Assembly: GCA_050084985.1 (NCBI GenBank)
Contig: JBITNC010000001.1
Location: 83,080,001-83,144,000 of the forward strand
DNA from: Nageia nagi
Taxonomy: Eukaryota; Pinophyta
Direction: 5' to 3'
DNA length: 64,000 nt
Shown in pieces: positions 10,700 to 22,704 of the stretch; the first letter of the stretch is position 1, and every line of letters starts with the position of its first letter. The position numbers and the translations under genes are program-made. Under the pieces are notes generated by a model. It saw nothing but the letters and a program-made list of their open reading frames with translations. It searched no databases and was not told where the DNA came from.

Positions 10700-11620
10700 T
10701 TTATTAGGCTTTTTTCCTTTCAATCCAACCAACCATAACTCTATCTAACCTCTTCTTGTAGCATGTACATTCTTTTGTAATATGGAATCCTCCTTGAGTT
10801 CATCCATAGTATGAGGAGCTAAGTCATCAAGAGATGGCAAAATCTAATTTGAACCTACTTCATCTTTAGTCAACATAGATGGCTCATATAATTTTAAATG
10901 GTCCACATTCACAACCGAATAAATATTCATATATGTCGGCAAATTCAATCTAAAAGCATTCTCACTTACTTGCTCTATAATCTTAAATGATCCATACCTT
11001 ATAAGCTTTAACTTCTTTCTTGGTCCTTGCAACCTCTCCTTATGAAGATGCAACCAAACATGGTCTCCCACATTAAACCTATGGCCAACTCTATGTTTTT
11101 CATATCTCATCTTGTACTTGGCCTGGATTATTTTAAGTTACTCTTGGAGTTTCAAATGAATTTGCCTAATATTTTCAATAAATGTTCAACTTGCTTTTGC
11201 TCTTTCTCAAGTAAATCTCCTTCATCCTTTTGCTATCCAAACACACAATTGAAAGGTGAAGGTGGTAAATAACCAAAATAAGTATCAAAAGGACTCTTTA
11301 ATAGAAGAATGAATTTCCTTATTATATGAATGTTGGATTAATTTAAGATGTTCATCCCAAGACTTAGGATGCTTTCCACATTAACCCCTCAAAAGTTGAA
11401 CCATTATCCTATTCATCACCTCAATTTATCCATCTATTTTAGGATGAAAGGTAGTACTCCTCTTCAACCTTGTATCCATCTTTTCCTACAAATGTGTCCA
11501 AAACTTTTCCAAAAATCTACTATCTCTATATGAAATAATAGAAGTAGAAAATTAAAAATAAACCCAAACATATGAAAAGAATAATTTGTAGCATCTTGTC
11601 TTGTTATGTTTCCAATACAC
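10700..11620 (-). pseudogene. Element B integrase (partial) and chromodomain-like tail
   Basis: The best frame, 10844-11110, gives K-H-R-V-G-H-R-F-N-V-G-D-H-V-W-L, then I-R-Y-G-S-F-K-I-I-E-Q-V-S-E-N-A-F-R-L and V-N-V-D-H-L-K-L-Y-E: the integrase C-terminal module. Chromodomain-like residues continue towards 10700. The integrase core survives at about 11120-11600, but the zinc finger and first catalytic block present in A at about 1900-2380 are deleted here. Confidence 0.7.
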
Positions 11621-11679
11621 ATCTCCAAAGCCAAGATCCTACACATATGCCTTCAAAAATAACTCAAATAGAAAAGAAA

Positions 11680-12960
11680 GAGATTTCAACATTGAGAGAG
11701 AACTCATTGGCCCTTGTTTGCATGTTGTTCATAACTTAAAATTAGTGTTACATGCTATTTATGATATGGAATTTTTAGGTACATGTGGTCTAGAAAGCAT
11801 GTCAAAAATATTATTTTGTGTTCCTTTCTTATATTATTTTGTCTAGTTTGTTGCAATTTTGATTGAGTTTGTAAGTACTTTAATGGTTGATGATCAATAT
11901 GAATGATTATTTCTTTTTTCATTAAATAATGTTTTCACTTTTTAATACATTGAACTAATGCATACATTTTTCTATCATAAGTAGAATAATTCAAAATAGC
12001 CCCACTAAAGTTTTTGGAATGATAGCTAATTGGTTTACCTTCTTGTAACAAAATAGCTCCCATGGCATAGTCACTTGTATCATTTTTCACTTCAAATGGC
12101 TTATGTAAATTAGAAAAGTGCTAGCATGGGTACACTAATAATCTTTTGCTTAAAGGTATTAAAAGATATTTTTTTATTATTTTTCCCATTACAAAACTTA
12201 CCTCTTGCCAGTTACATCATGTAAAGGTGAAGGAATATGAGAAAAATCAATAATAAACTTTCTCAAATATTGAAAAACACCTAAGAAATTCCTTACTTAA
12301 ATTACATTAGATGGCCTTTGCCAATCTACTATAGCACTTACTTTAATAGGATCTATCATAAGTTTTTTATGACCAATAAAATGACATAAATATACCAAAA
12401 ACTCTTTTTCAAACTCACATTTTGAATGTTTCAACAACTTCTCCCTATGCAAAGCTTGAAACACTTGTATAAGATGTACAACATGTTCTTCCCAAGTAGA
12501 ACTATAAATAAGAATATCATCCAAGTATACAATAATAAAGAATCAATAAATGAAAAAAGCATATTATTGATTACCCTCATAAATATGGTCAATGCATTGC
12601 AAAAACCAAATGGAAAAATAAGCCATTCAAATAGGCCTTATCTTGTCTTAAAAGCAATATTCCAAATGTCCTCCTCCTCTATTTGAACTTAGTGATATCC
12701 ACTCCTCAATTCCATTTTTTTGAAGAATCTTTCCCCTTGTAACTGATTCAAAAGATCATCTATCTAAGGCAAATGATAATGATTTTTTATGATGATTTTG
12801 TTAAGTGCTCTATATTTAATACATATTATTCAATTTTTATCTTTCTTAGAAACTAAAATAATAAGTGATCCACATGGAGATGTACTTGATCCGATCATAC
12901 CTTGATCAACAAACTCATGAATCTACCTCTTTATCTTCTTTTACTCTAAACCTAATTTTT
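11680..12960 (-). pseudogene. Element B reverse transcriptase and RNase H, degenerate
   Basis: The catalytic Y-L-D-D is intact at 12516-12527, followed by I-L-I-Y-S-S-T-W-E-E-H in the open stretch 12297-12524, then C-E-F and an F-I-G-H segment typical of the reverse transcriptase thumb. RNase H remnants run from about 12200 to 11840. The upstream fingers are readable near 12700-12950 with stops. Confidence 0.8.
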
Positions 12961-13439
12961 GATAGAAAGCTATGTTGGGCAATTAAGCATCAAGTAATAA
13001 CTAAATATTATGCTATATATCCCATATAGGATGTAATCTTTGTGGATTTGCAAATAAGTTAGCAAACTCTCAAACTAAATTTTGCATTTATTCTTCCCTT
13101 TTGTAAGTTGTTAATGACTTAAAATTAGTGTTACACATCATTGACAGTAGAAGATTCACCTCACTAGATGCTCTAATTTTTATGGTGATCAACAAAAAAT
13201 TTTTAGAAGCATTTACAAGGTATTTTACCTAACTAAAAGTGACCAAAATTAGCTTTTTCTAGCTTTTATGTACACTAACTAGAAATATCTTTCCATATTT
13301 CACTAATCATAATTTATTTAATCTTTTGTAATAAATACCCTCTATGTCCTACATGTAAGGGTTACCAAGAATAACACCATAAATATCTAAATGAACAACA
13401 TAAACTAAAACTTCATCATTATACTTTTCACAAATAGAA

Positions 13440-14790
13440 AATTTCAACTTATATTATTTAGTAACTTGCAAACTAGCATTACGATGCACCCAACCCAAAA
13501 GATGTGGATTTGGATGGTTGAAAGTTTCCAATTCCAAATTACTTACCATAGATTCTAAAATCAAATTTGTTTGAGAACCTAAATCAATAATATAATCTAC
13601 TTTTGTTTTCTTAATTTTGATTTTGAGGTGGAATAATTAAATCTTTTATTCTTCAATGTCTTGATATTCTTCAACCTTTTGAATGGCTAAATAATTTATT
13701 TTCTCATAAATATCTAAGCTTGCCTCAATATCATCACATTTAAGAACCATAACATTAGTTTTCTCCTTATTTTTATTCTTATATAGATGTAATTCCAGAT
13801 GAAGTTTCCAATATTTATCATCAACATGACCATATTTATCACAATCATTACAATGCTTATTATCACCTTATTTCTTTGAAATATTAGTGATCTTAGTTTT
13901 TTTCTTACCTTTACATTTATCCTGAGATTTACCTTTATCTTATCCTTTCCTTGAATTTGAAACTTTTTTGGATTCATCATATTACCTCCTTGCTTTACCA
14001 TCCTCCTCTAACTATTGTTCTTGCACACACACTTGATCAAGATTAGTAGGATTAAACAATATGATAATCTTTTGCAAATGACTATATAAACCTCTAATAT
14101 ACTTCATTAAAGTTTGAAGATCTTTTTATGAAACCCTAAGCATAGTGGCTTATTTCTTTAATTTTGTAGCATATTCTTGAATTGTTTGCCCTCTTTATTA
14201 TCTAAAAACTTGCTATTTTATCAATTATTTATTATTATATCCCAATAGATAAAATTGATCTTTTAACAAGTTCTTGAATTCCATACAAGAAGATACTTTT
14301 GATAAGTGTTCATGAATAAGAGTTTTCACATGGCTTTCGTACCAAACTAAAGCATGTCTATCCATATTTAATCTAGCAAAAGAGATTTTATCAACTTAAT
14401 TTATGACACCATGAATTTCAAAATAATTATTTGATTATTTCAACCAATTATTTAACATTTTTATATCAACCTCTCCATCAAAAGTAGGAATGTCCACTTT
14501 GGCCTCCACCTTGAATGGAATTTGATTTGATGAAGATAATGAATTAGGTCCTCCAACTTTATTTTGATGTCTTTGATTGATATTTACATTTACTCCAATA
14601 GCCAACAACTCAACCAAATGAATCTCCATTTCCAAAAATCTTCTTTCAAAATTGAAATTTGACATGGTATGAATAATATACATTTTCTACTCTAAATCAT
14701 CCATTTCCATCCTTTACACCTTCAACTAATCTCAAGATTCTTCAAAATTAATTCTTATCTTTAAGATCTCCTCTTAAACATAAAAAAGCA
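13440..14790 (-). pseudogene. Element B gag and protease region, degenerate
   Basis: The stretch 14435-14683 encodes F-E-R-R-F-L-E-M-E, an N-V-N-I-N-Q-R-H linker, and F-K-V-E-A-K-V-D-I-P-T-F-D-G-E-V-D. The last block is the conserved start of the gag core, also in C as A-K-V-N-I-P-T-F-G-G-E. The zinc-knuckle region lies near 13800-13870. The protease remnant follows at about 13440-13640 with N-H-P-N-P-H-L-L-G. Frames shift repeatedly. Confidence 0.7.
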
Positions 14791-14840
14791 CACCACTAGT
14801 GGCCTAAAATCCCTAATATTTCAATCCCAAATTTTTTGCA

Positions 14841-14857
14841 TACAAGATCTGATACCA
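14841..14857 (-). other. Primer-binding site of element B (initiator tRNA-Met type)
   Basis: The minus strand reads TGGTATCAGATCTTGTA, a near-perfect start to the tRNA-Met complement, two bases inside the 5' LTR. Confidence 0.9.
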
Positions 14858-14859
14858 TG

Positions 14860-15582
14860 TGACCTATAATCACCAAATTCTTATAGCATACTCAAATCCT
14901 CACTTACATATTCAAATGAAAAAAATATTCACCATTATGAGACCCATCAAATTGTATATAAATTTGAAATTACATAATGTAAAACTCTAAATTAACAATC
15001 TCAATCACACATAACAAGATAAAAAATAATGATTTACCTTGGTTCATCTAATATGGGCTAATCCATGCAATTAGATTCTCCTATTTTCATTATCTATGGA
15101 TATTATAATATTATATGTATAAAGAAATACCATCAAAATAATGACAATACTATGTCTTACAACACTACTACAATCTCTTACAATAAGAAGAATAACTTTA
15201 GAACTACAAAAATTATGGAATGACTCTTGGTCTTCCTTTAAATCCTTACAATCCAAAAATCCCAAAACTCTCTAAAACTCCATCGATCAATCAAGAGAGT
15301 AGTACACCTTTAAATAGGCCTAAAAATGACTCCAAGATGTTGGTTGATGATCCTGAACCACTCAACTTCCTAAATCATTGATGTCTCTTCAAATTCCATT
15401 GCTAAATCATCAAGATTCATATCAATAACAATCTAAAAATAGCAGATACATGTTGTTAACAATATGGTTTATGTCACTAATGAACTCCATATTTCAATCT
15501 TTGATCTATCTCCAAGGATAGATACCTCTAGAATGAGTACTTATACTACAAAGATCAACCTGACATGATCTAATTTGGATCA
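14860..15582 (-). repeat. Element B 5' LTR
   Basis: 723 bp, TG...CA ended in element sense. The outer end abuts the AATTT duplication at 15583-15587. Confidence 0.9.
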
Positions 15583-15587
15583 AATTT

Positions 15588-16159
15588 ATTTAACATTTTT
15601 TATAATACCAAAGGGTTTAAATAGTTCCTAATAATTTAGAGACACCTCATGGAAGGTTCCAAAATAAATTGGAGGATAGAATATCTAGGTTTAGGTTACA
15701 CCAATTATTTTTGACCAACTTAACTTAATGGTTAGTATTTCACTAATAACTCAATAAAATTAAAATAACCATGGTGCAAAATAACTCAAGGAATCAAAAT
15801 ATATTTATTTTTATTTTGCAAAAATTTAATTCACCGTGGAAATAAAATTTACCAAAATATCCTTGCATATATTATTACCTAAAAAACATTCTTTCCCCTA
15901 CAAAAGTTTAGAATTGTTAGTGACATATTTAATAAAAGGATTAATATCTTTGAAATCAATAATATGATACTTTTTTCATTATTCTCATATCTGTCACCTT
16001 TGTTAGCTACTTCTCAACTTTTTATAACACCTGCAATTCATAGCATGCTTGAAAACAACATTAATTGCAAGTATGAAAGTAATTCAATCATTATATGTCA
16101 TTTGAAACATGATGAGGGTTTTCATAAATATTTATCCAAGAATCAACTTTGACGGGGTC
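15588..16159. other. Spacer between elements B and D
   Basis: No domain recognised. A 62-codon plus-strand frame at 15964-16152 shows no family resemblance and is probably chance. The D integrase remnant starts to be readable at about 16160. Confidence 0.4.
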
Positions 16160-16891
16160 ATTACAATTTCTAATTCTAAAGGAACAACAACTTCATCTTC
16201 ACACATTAAAGAATAAAGAGTTGCCATGACAATAATTCTTATAGTTTTTCTACAAACCCACAAAGCATAAGGTTATTATTCATCCTAATCTTTACCATGT
16301 TTTGCAACATTTTTATATAAGATACTCTTTATAGTTTCATTAGAAGCTTCAACTTGACAATTGCATTCAGGATAATAAGGAGTAGAAATTTTTCTTTTAG
16401 TATAATACTTTTAACAAAATTCTTTCACTTCATTACCTCTAATGCGATTACCATTATCCATAAATAGTTGAGAAGGAATACCATATTTAGAAATAATGCA
16501 TTCAATAAGAAAATCAACAATTTGATTACCTTTTTTGATTTTATAGAATAACTTCTACCAATTTTGTAAAGTATTTAGTAGCAATTATAATAAACTTATG
16601 AACATCTTTAGAAATAGGATTAATTATACTAATGAAATCAAGTTCCGAAATAGAGAAAGGTCAAGTAGAAATAATAGAGTACAATTCATCTAAAGGTGAG
16701 GGTTGAAGTTTCATATTCTTTTGACATTGTTCACCTTTATATACATACAATTCACAATATTCAAGTATAGAAAGCCAATAATAACTTAATTAAATAAACC
16801 TTTGGTAAATCAATTTAGCACTAAAATAACCCCCACACTCATCGTCATGGGCTTGATGAAGATCCATTTCTACTTCATTTCTCATTGAATA
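16160..16891 (-). pseudogene. Element D integrase catalytic core
   Basis: Read leftwards from 16891. Zinc-finger residues (A-H-D-D-E-C-G-G-Y-F-S-A-K) and a C-Q-K motif precede W-P-F-S-I-S-E-L-D-F-I. The core then gives K-F-I-I-I-A-T-K-Y-F-T-K, I-P-S-Q-L-F-M-D-N-G-N and S-T-P-Y-Y-P-E-C-N-C-Q-V-E-A-S-N. All three catalytic acidic positions (L-D-F, M-D-N and V-E-A) are therefore still present, although frameshifts and stops break the frame. The P-L-E-L-E-I segment near 16180 marks the C-terminal end of the core. Confidence 0.8.
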
Positions 16892-17614
16892 TGATCTGAA
16901 TTAGATTGTGTTAGGTTATCTTTTTTGAAGCAATACTCATTCCAAATGTATATGTGCTTGGAGACAAATTGAAGACTAAAATTTGGAGTTATTTGCCATT
17001 CAAATTTAGGCCTCTAGTGGCATGCAAATTGCTAATTTTAGGCCATTAAAGGCATGCACCTTGATGAGTTAGCAGGGAAAGTTAAAGGGACATCGATGTG
17101 TTGGGAAAATGAGATAATTCAATGTCTATAGCCAACATTTCCAAGGCTATTCCAAGATTATTTAAGGGCATACTACTCTCTTTGATTAATATATGATAAT
17201 TTTGAAGAATTTCATATTTTGAGGTTGTATAATTTGAAAGAAGATGAAGAGTCATTCTAGAGTTTTGTAGTTCTAAGATTATTTTTTTTCTTGCTATAAA
17301 AAATTACTATAATTGTAGGAGATTGTATTGCCATTGTGTTGATGGTATTTCTCTATACATATAATATTGTAGTGTCCATAGACAATGAGAAGAGAAGGCT
17401 CCAATTCCATGCTAGATTAGCCCACATTAGGTGAACCAAGGAAAAATCACTATGTAAATCTTGTTGTGTGTTTGAGATTGCTAATTTATGAATTACATTG
17501 TGCAAATTTTGACTTTATATGCAATTGTATGATCTCATAATGGTGAATGTATTTTGGTTTGAAGCTGTAAGTGAGGATCCAAGTATGCTATAAGCATCTA
17601 GTGACTATAGATCA
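16892..17614 (+). repeat. Element C 5' LTR
   Basis: 723 bp, TGATCTGAATTAG... to ...ATAGATCA, the same length as the B 5' LTR. Confidence 0.9.
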
Positions 17615-17616
17615 CA

Positions 17617-17633
17617 TGGTATTAGAGCTTATG
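17617..17633 (+). other. Primer-binding site of element C (initiator tRNA-Met type)
   Basis: TGGTATTAGAGCTTATG, separated from the LTR by the dinucleotide CA; one C-to-T change from the tRNA-Met complement core. Confidence 0.88.
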
Positions 17634-17692
17634 TGCGTAAAATTTGGGGTCAAAATTTTAGATATTTTAGGCCATCAATGATGTGATTTTTA

Positions 17693-19250
17693 ATGTTTCG
17701 GAGGAGATCTCAAAGGCCATAATTAATTCCATAGGATCCTAAGATTAGTCAAAGTGGTAGAGAAAGTGAAATGGATGATGTGGAGGAGCAACAATCTATT
17801 ATTCGTACCATGATGGATTTTGATTTTGAAAGGAGATTTTTGGAAATGGAGAATCATGTGGATAATTTAGCTAAGTCATTGGATACTAGAGCAAATGTAA
17901 ATATCAATTAGAGATATCAAGATGTAGTTGGGATACCTAATTCATCATCTTTATCAAATCAATTTCCATTTAAGGTGGAGGCCAAAGTGAACATTCCTAC
18001 TTTTGGAGGAGAGGTTGATGCAAAAAAGTTTAACAATTGGTTGAACAATTGGAGTTTTATTTTAAAATTCATGGTGTTGTAGATGATATTGATAAAATCT
18101 CTTTTGCTAGATTAAGGATGAGTAGACATGCTTTAGTTTGGTGGAAAAGCCATGTATAAACTCTTAGTTATGAACACTTATAAAAAATATTTTCTTGGAA
18201 TAAATTTAAGGATTTGTTAAGAGATCAATTTTATCCATTAGAAAATCGTAACAAACAATTAATGAAATGGTGATTCTTTAGATAACAAAGAGGGAAAATA
18301 TTCAAGAATACACTATAGAATTTAGGAAACAATCTACTTTGCTTAGGGTTTCACTAAAATATCCTAAAATTTAATGAAGTACATTGGAGGTTTACATAGT
18401 CATTTGCAAAAGGCTATCATGTTATTTAATCCTACTCATCTTGGTCAAGTGTGTGTGCAAGTGCAATACTTAGAGTAGGATGGTAAAGTAAGGAGTCAAT
18501 ATGATGAATCCATGAAGGCTTCTAATTCAAAGGGAGGCAAATATCAAGATAAAGGCAAAGGTAAGTAAGAAACAAAAACCACTATTATTTCAAAGAAAAA
18601 AGGTGATATTAGGCATTATAGTCATTATGATAAACATGGTCATGTTGATGATAAATGTTAGAAACTACATCTAGAATTACATCCATATAAGCATAAGAAT
18701 AAGGAGAAAACTAATGCTATGGTTTTTAGATGTGATGATATTGAGGGAAGTTTAGATGTTTATGAGAAAATAAATTATTTAGCCATTCAAAAGGTTGAAG
18801 AATCTCAAGATATTGAAGAATAAAGGATTCAATTATTGCACCCCAAAATCCAAATTAAGAAAACTAAAGTAGATTGCATTGTTGATTGGGTTCTCAAGAA
18901 AATTTGATTTCATATACTATGGTGAGTAATTTAGGATTGGAAACTTTCAACCATGCAAATCCATATCCTTTTGGGTTGGGTGCATCATAATGCTAGTTTG
19001 CAAGTCACTAAACAATGTAAGTTAAAATTTTCTATTTTTTCAAAGTACACTAATGAAGTTGTGGTTGATGTTTCTTAAGACATTTGTGGTGTTATTCTTA
19101 GTAACCCTTATATGTGGGATAGAGATGGTATCTATTATATAAGATTGAGTAAATTGTGATTGGTGAAAGATAGAAAGGTGTTTTTAGCAAGTGCACATAA
19201 AAGTAGGAAAAAGCTACCTTTGGTCATTGCCAGTCATTTAAAAAATTTTG
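17693..19250 (+). pseudogene. Element C gag and protease region, degenerate
   Basis: The start at 17693 gives M-F-R-R-R-S-Q-R, shared with A. It is followed by M-D-D-V-E-E-Q-Q, F-E-R-R-F-L-E-M-E and F-K-V-E-A-K-V-N-I-P-T-F-G-G-E. The zinc knuckle near 18620-18665 reads Y-S-H-Y-D-K-H-G-H-V-D-D-K-C: the terminal G-H...C survives but the first cysteines are lost. The conserved K-E-K-T-N-A-M-V-F block follows. The protease site near 18870 is destroyed (I-V-D-W-V). Q-codon stops (TAG, TAA) and several frameshifts interrupt it. Confidence 0.75.
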
Positions 19251-19499
19251 TAAATGCTTCTAAAAAGTTTGTTCTAATCATGATAAAAATAGGAACCTTG
19301 GTGAGGTGAATCTCATGCTATCAATGATATGCAATACTAACTATAGGTCGTTAGTGGCATGTAATAGAGAGGAAAAAATGCAAAATTTGGTTTTAGAATT
19401 TATTGAATTGTTTGTAGAGCCATAGGGACTACCTCCTATGTAGGATATATAATATTGTATTTAGTTTTTACCTAATGCTTCATTACCCAACACAGGTTT

Positions 19500-20640
19500 G
19501 TATCAGCAATCAATTTTGGAGCAAGGAGAGATAAGGAGGTAGATTTAGGAGTTGGTTGATCAAGATGTGATTAGACCAAGTACATATCCATGTGGATCAC
19601 TAATTATTTTAGTTCCAAAGAAGGATCAAACTTGGATAATATGCATTTACTATAGTGCACTAACAAAATCACCATCATGCTATCTTTTACCTTAAATAGA
19701 TGATCTTTTGGATTAGTTGCAAGGGAAAAGATTATTCACAAAGCTAGACTTGAGGAGTGGATATCACTAAGTTAGAATCAAGGAGGAGGATATTTGAAAG
19801 AATAATTTCAAGATAAGATAAGGCTTATTTGAGTGGCTTATTTTTCCATTTGGTTTGTGCAATATACTAGCAACTTTTATGAGGGTAATGAATGATGTAT
19901 TTCATCCATTTATTGATTCTTTTATTATTGTATACTTGGATGATGTTCTTGTTTATATTTATACTTGGAAGGAACATGTTGTATATCTTAGACAAGTGTT
20001 TCAAACTTTGCATAGGGAAAAGTTGTTATTGAAACATTCAAAATATGAGTTTGAAAAAGTCTTTGGTGTATTTGGGCCATGTTATTGGTCATAAAAAACT
20101 TAAGATAGATCCTAGTAAAGTAAGTGCTATTGTAGATTGGCCATGGCCATTTAATGAAACTAAAGTATAGATTTTCTTATATGCTATCCAATATTTGAAA
20201 AAGTTTATTATTGATTTTTCTCATATTGCTTCACCTTTACATGATGTAACTAGAAAGAGGCAAGTTTTCCAATGGAGGAGACAACAACAAACATCTTTTG
20301 CAACTTTGAAGAAAAAGGTTGTTAGTACACTTGTGCTAGCACTTTCTAATTTGTAGAAGCCATTTGAAGTGGAGACTAATGCAAGTGACTATGCCATGGA
20401 AGCCATTTTGTTACAAGAAGGTAAACCAATTTGCTATCATTCTAAAAAGTTTAGTAGGGATATTTTGAATTATCCTACTTATGATAAGAAAATGTATGCA
20501 TTGGATCAAGTTGTTAAAAAGTGGAGACATTACTTAATAGAAAAAGAAATAATCATTCATACTTATCATCAACCATTAAATTATTTACAAACTCAATCAA
20601 AATTGCAATAATCTAGAGAGTATATATGGATGAGTTTTCT
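19500..20640 (+). pseudogene. Element C reverse transcriptase and RNase H, degenerate
   Basis: Fingers with I-P-K-K-D-Q-T-W-like residues lie near 19610-19650. The catalytic Y-L-D-D is intact at 19933-19944 within the open stretch 19855-20094. RNase H is open at 20369-20611: E-T-N-A-S-D-Y-A-M-E, then I-C-Y-H-S-K-K-F-S, Y-P-T-Y-D-K-K-M-Y-A-L and W-R-H-Y-L. The first aspartate and the general fold signature are present. A stop and a frame change separate the domains. Confidence 0.85.
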
Positions 20641-20829
20641 ACAACAATTTTATCTAGTGATTAAGTATAAGAAAGGAACATATAATAAGGTTGTTGACAT
20701 GATTTCTAGGATGCTTGTAACTATATATTCTATAATGTAAATGACATGTAGTACTAATGCAATATCAAGTTTCCATGTACATAAGGGGGTATTCTTTGTG
20801 TTGCACTAGCAAACCAAGTAATATGAAAT

Positions 20830-21900
20830 TGGTTTTGTATCAGCCACTTCCAATACTTTCACATCCATGGGAGTGTATTTGAATGGATTTTGTGGGAGGA
20901 TTGCATATGACTAAAAAATATCATGATTATTTTTTATGGATAGATTTAGTAATATGTGTGTTTTGATTCCATGTAAAAAGACTATAATAGGACAAGATGA
21001 TGCAAATTTGTTCTTTTCTCATGTTTGGGTTCATTTTGGATTGCCTAATTCCATTATTTCAAATAGAGATAGTAAATTTTAGGGCAATTTTTGGATATAT
21101 TTTTGGAAAAATATGGACACAAGGTTGAATATAAGTACTTCCTTTCATGCTCAAGCAAATGGAAAAATCAAGGTGGTGAATAGAATAGTGATTCAACTCT
21201 TTAGGGGTTATTATGGCAGGCATCTTAAGGGATGAACATATTGAATATATCCAACATTTATATAATAGAAAAATTTATTATTGCATTAATAAGAGTCCTT
21301 TTGAGAATTAATTTTGTTATTTTCCACCTTCGCCTTTTGATTATGTTTTTGGGTAGCAAAAGGATGAAGAAGATTCACTTTAGAAAGAGGAAAAATAAGT
21401 TGAAAAAATTATTGAGAAGATTAGGCAAATTCATTTGAAATTCCAAGAGCAACTTGAGACAAGCCAATCCAAGTACAAGATAAGACATGAAAAATATAGA
21501 GTTGACCATAGGTTTCATGTTGGATACCATGTTTAGTTGCATCTTAGTAAGGAGAGGTTGAAAGGAACTAACCAAGAAGTTGAAGCCTATAAGGTATGGA
21601 CCATTTGAGATTATGGAGCAAGTAAGTGAGAATGCTTTTAGATTGGATCTTTTGACATATATGAATATCTATTCAATTATGAATGCTACGCATTTGAAAT
21701 TGTATGAGCCATATATGTTGACTAAAGATGAAATAAATTCAGATTAGATTTTACCATCTCTTGATGACTTAGCTCCTAATGTTATGGATGAATTCAAGGA
21801 GGATTCCATATTGCAAAAGAAGGTTCATGCTACAAGAAGAGGTGAGATAGAGCTATGATTGGTTGGATTTAAATGACATAAGACTAATAAAGCCAAGTGG
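20830..21900 (+). pseudogene. Element C integrase and chromodomain-like tail, degenerate
   Basis: The core is readable as N-M-C-V-L-I-P-C-K-K-T, V-W-V-H-F-G-L-P-N-S-I-I-S and N-R-D-S-K-F: the second catalytic aspartate is kept. The third catalytic residue, normally glutamate in an N-G-Q-T-E-V-V-N-R motif, is lysine here (A-N-G-K-I-K-V-V-N-R near 21160). The C-terminal module and a tail with R-R-G-E-I-E-L, then K-A-K-W-M-D, extend to about 21900. The zinc finger is deleted. Confidence 0.75.
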
Positions 21901-21967
21901 ATGGATAGGTCTAGAGTTGGGGAGTTGTATCCTCATCTATGCATTTTTGGGATCAAATGCTTCTCCA

Positions 21968-21978
21968 TTGGGGAGGTG
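21968..21978 (+). other. Polypurine tract of element C
   Basis: TTGGGGAGGTG directly before the 3' LTR. Confidence 0.8.
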
Positions 21979-22699
21979 TGATCCAAATTAGATTGTGTCA
22001 AGTTATCTTTTTAGGAGCAAATACTAATTCCATATGTAAATATTCTTAGAGATATATCAAATACATAAATTTAGAGTTATTTAGAATTGATTTTTAGGCC
22101 ACCAATGATGGGCAAATTGTTGATTTTAGGCCATTAGTGGTGTGCACCTTGATGAGTCAATAGGGGAAGTCAAAGGGACATCAACATGTTGGGTAGATGA
22201 GATGATTCAATGCCTATAACCAACATTTACAAGGAATTTATAGGATTATATAAGGGAATGCTACTCTCTTTGATTGATATATAAGAATTTTGAAGAGTTT
22301 AGTGTTTTGGGATTATAGGATTTGAAGGAAGACCAAGAGTCATTCCAAAGTTCTATAGTTCTAAGATTATTTTCTTATTGTTGTAGGAAATTGTTGTAAT
22401 TTTAGGAGATTGTATTTCCATTATGTTCATGGTATTTATCTATACATATAATATTATAATGTACATAGATAATGAGAAGATAAGGTTTCAATTCCATGCT
22501 AGACTATCTCACATTGGGTGAACTAGGGTAACATCATTGTGTTGATCTTGTTGTGTTTGATATTGCTAGTTTATGAATTACATTATGCAAATTTCAAATT
22601 TATATGCAATTGTATGATCTCATCATGCTAAATGTATTTTTTTTCAAATATGTAAGCGAGGATCCAAGTATGCTATTACTATTCGATGATTATGAATCA
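21979..22699 (+). repeat. Element C 3' LTR
   Basis: 721 bp, TGATCCAAATTAG... to ...TATGAATCA. It is followed by AAATA, the right copy of the TSD. Confidence 0.88.
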
Positions 22700-22704
22700 A
22701 AATA

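Larger units (their letters stand above)
9919..15582 (-). mobile_element. Element B: chromovirus-like LTR retrotransposon, same family as A and C
   Basis: Full-length but decayed minus-strand element with both LTRs, PBS and PPT. It is flanked by a perfect 5-bp TSD, AATTT at 9914-9918 and 15583-15587, which fixes the ends as TG...CA type. Domain order is gag, protease, reverse transcriptase, RNase H, integrase and chromodomain-like tail, as in A. The internal region is about 500 bp shorter than that of A, mainly because about 450 bp of integrase zinc finger and core are missing near 11600. Stops and frameshifts are throughout. The 5.7-kb length, roughly 720-bp LTRs and tRNA-Met priming fit a plant chromovirus; I cannot place the clade by eye. 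Confidence 0.9.
16892..22699 (+). mobile_element. Element C: chromovirus-like LTR retrotransposon nested in element D
   Basis: Plus-strand member of the A/B family with two LTRs, tRNA-Met PBS, gag to chromodomain-like tail, and PPT. The flanking pentamers are GAATA (16887-16891) and AAATA (22700-22704), a TSD with one change. The flanks on both sides are element D integrase in the opposite orientation, so C inserted into D. The two LTRs are visibly diverged, so the insertion is old. The integrase zinc-finger segment is missing: the sequence near 20740 jumps from the RNase H tail to a remnant equivalent to about 2140 in A. All open reading frames are broken. Confidence 0.92.
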
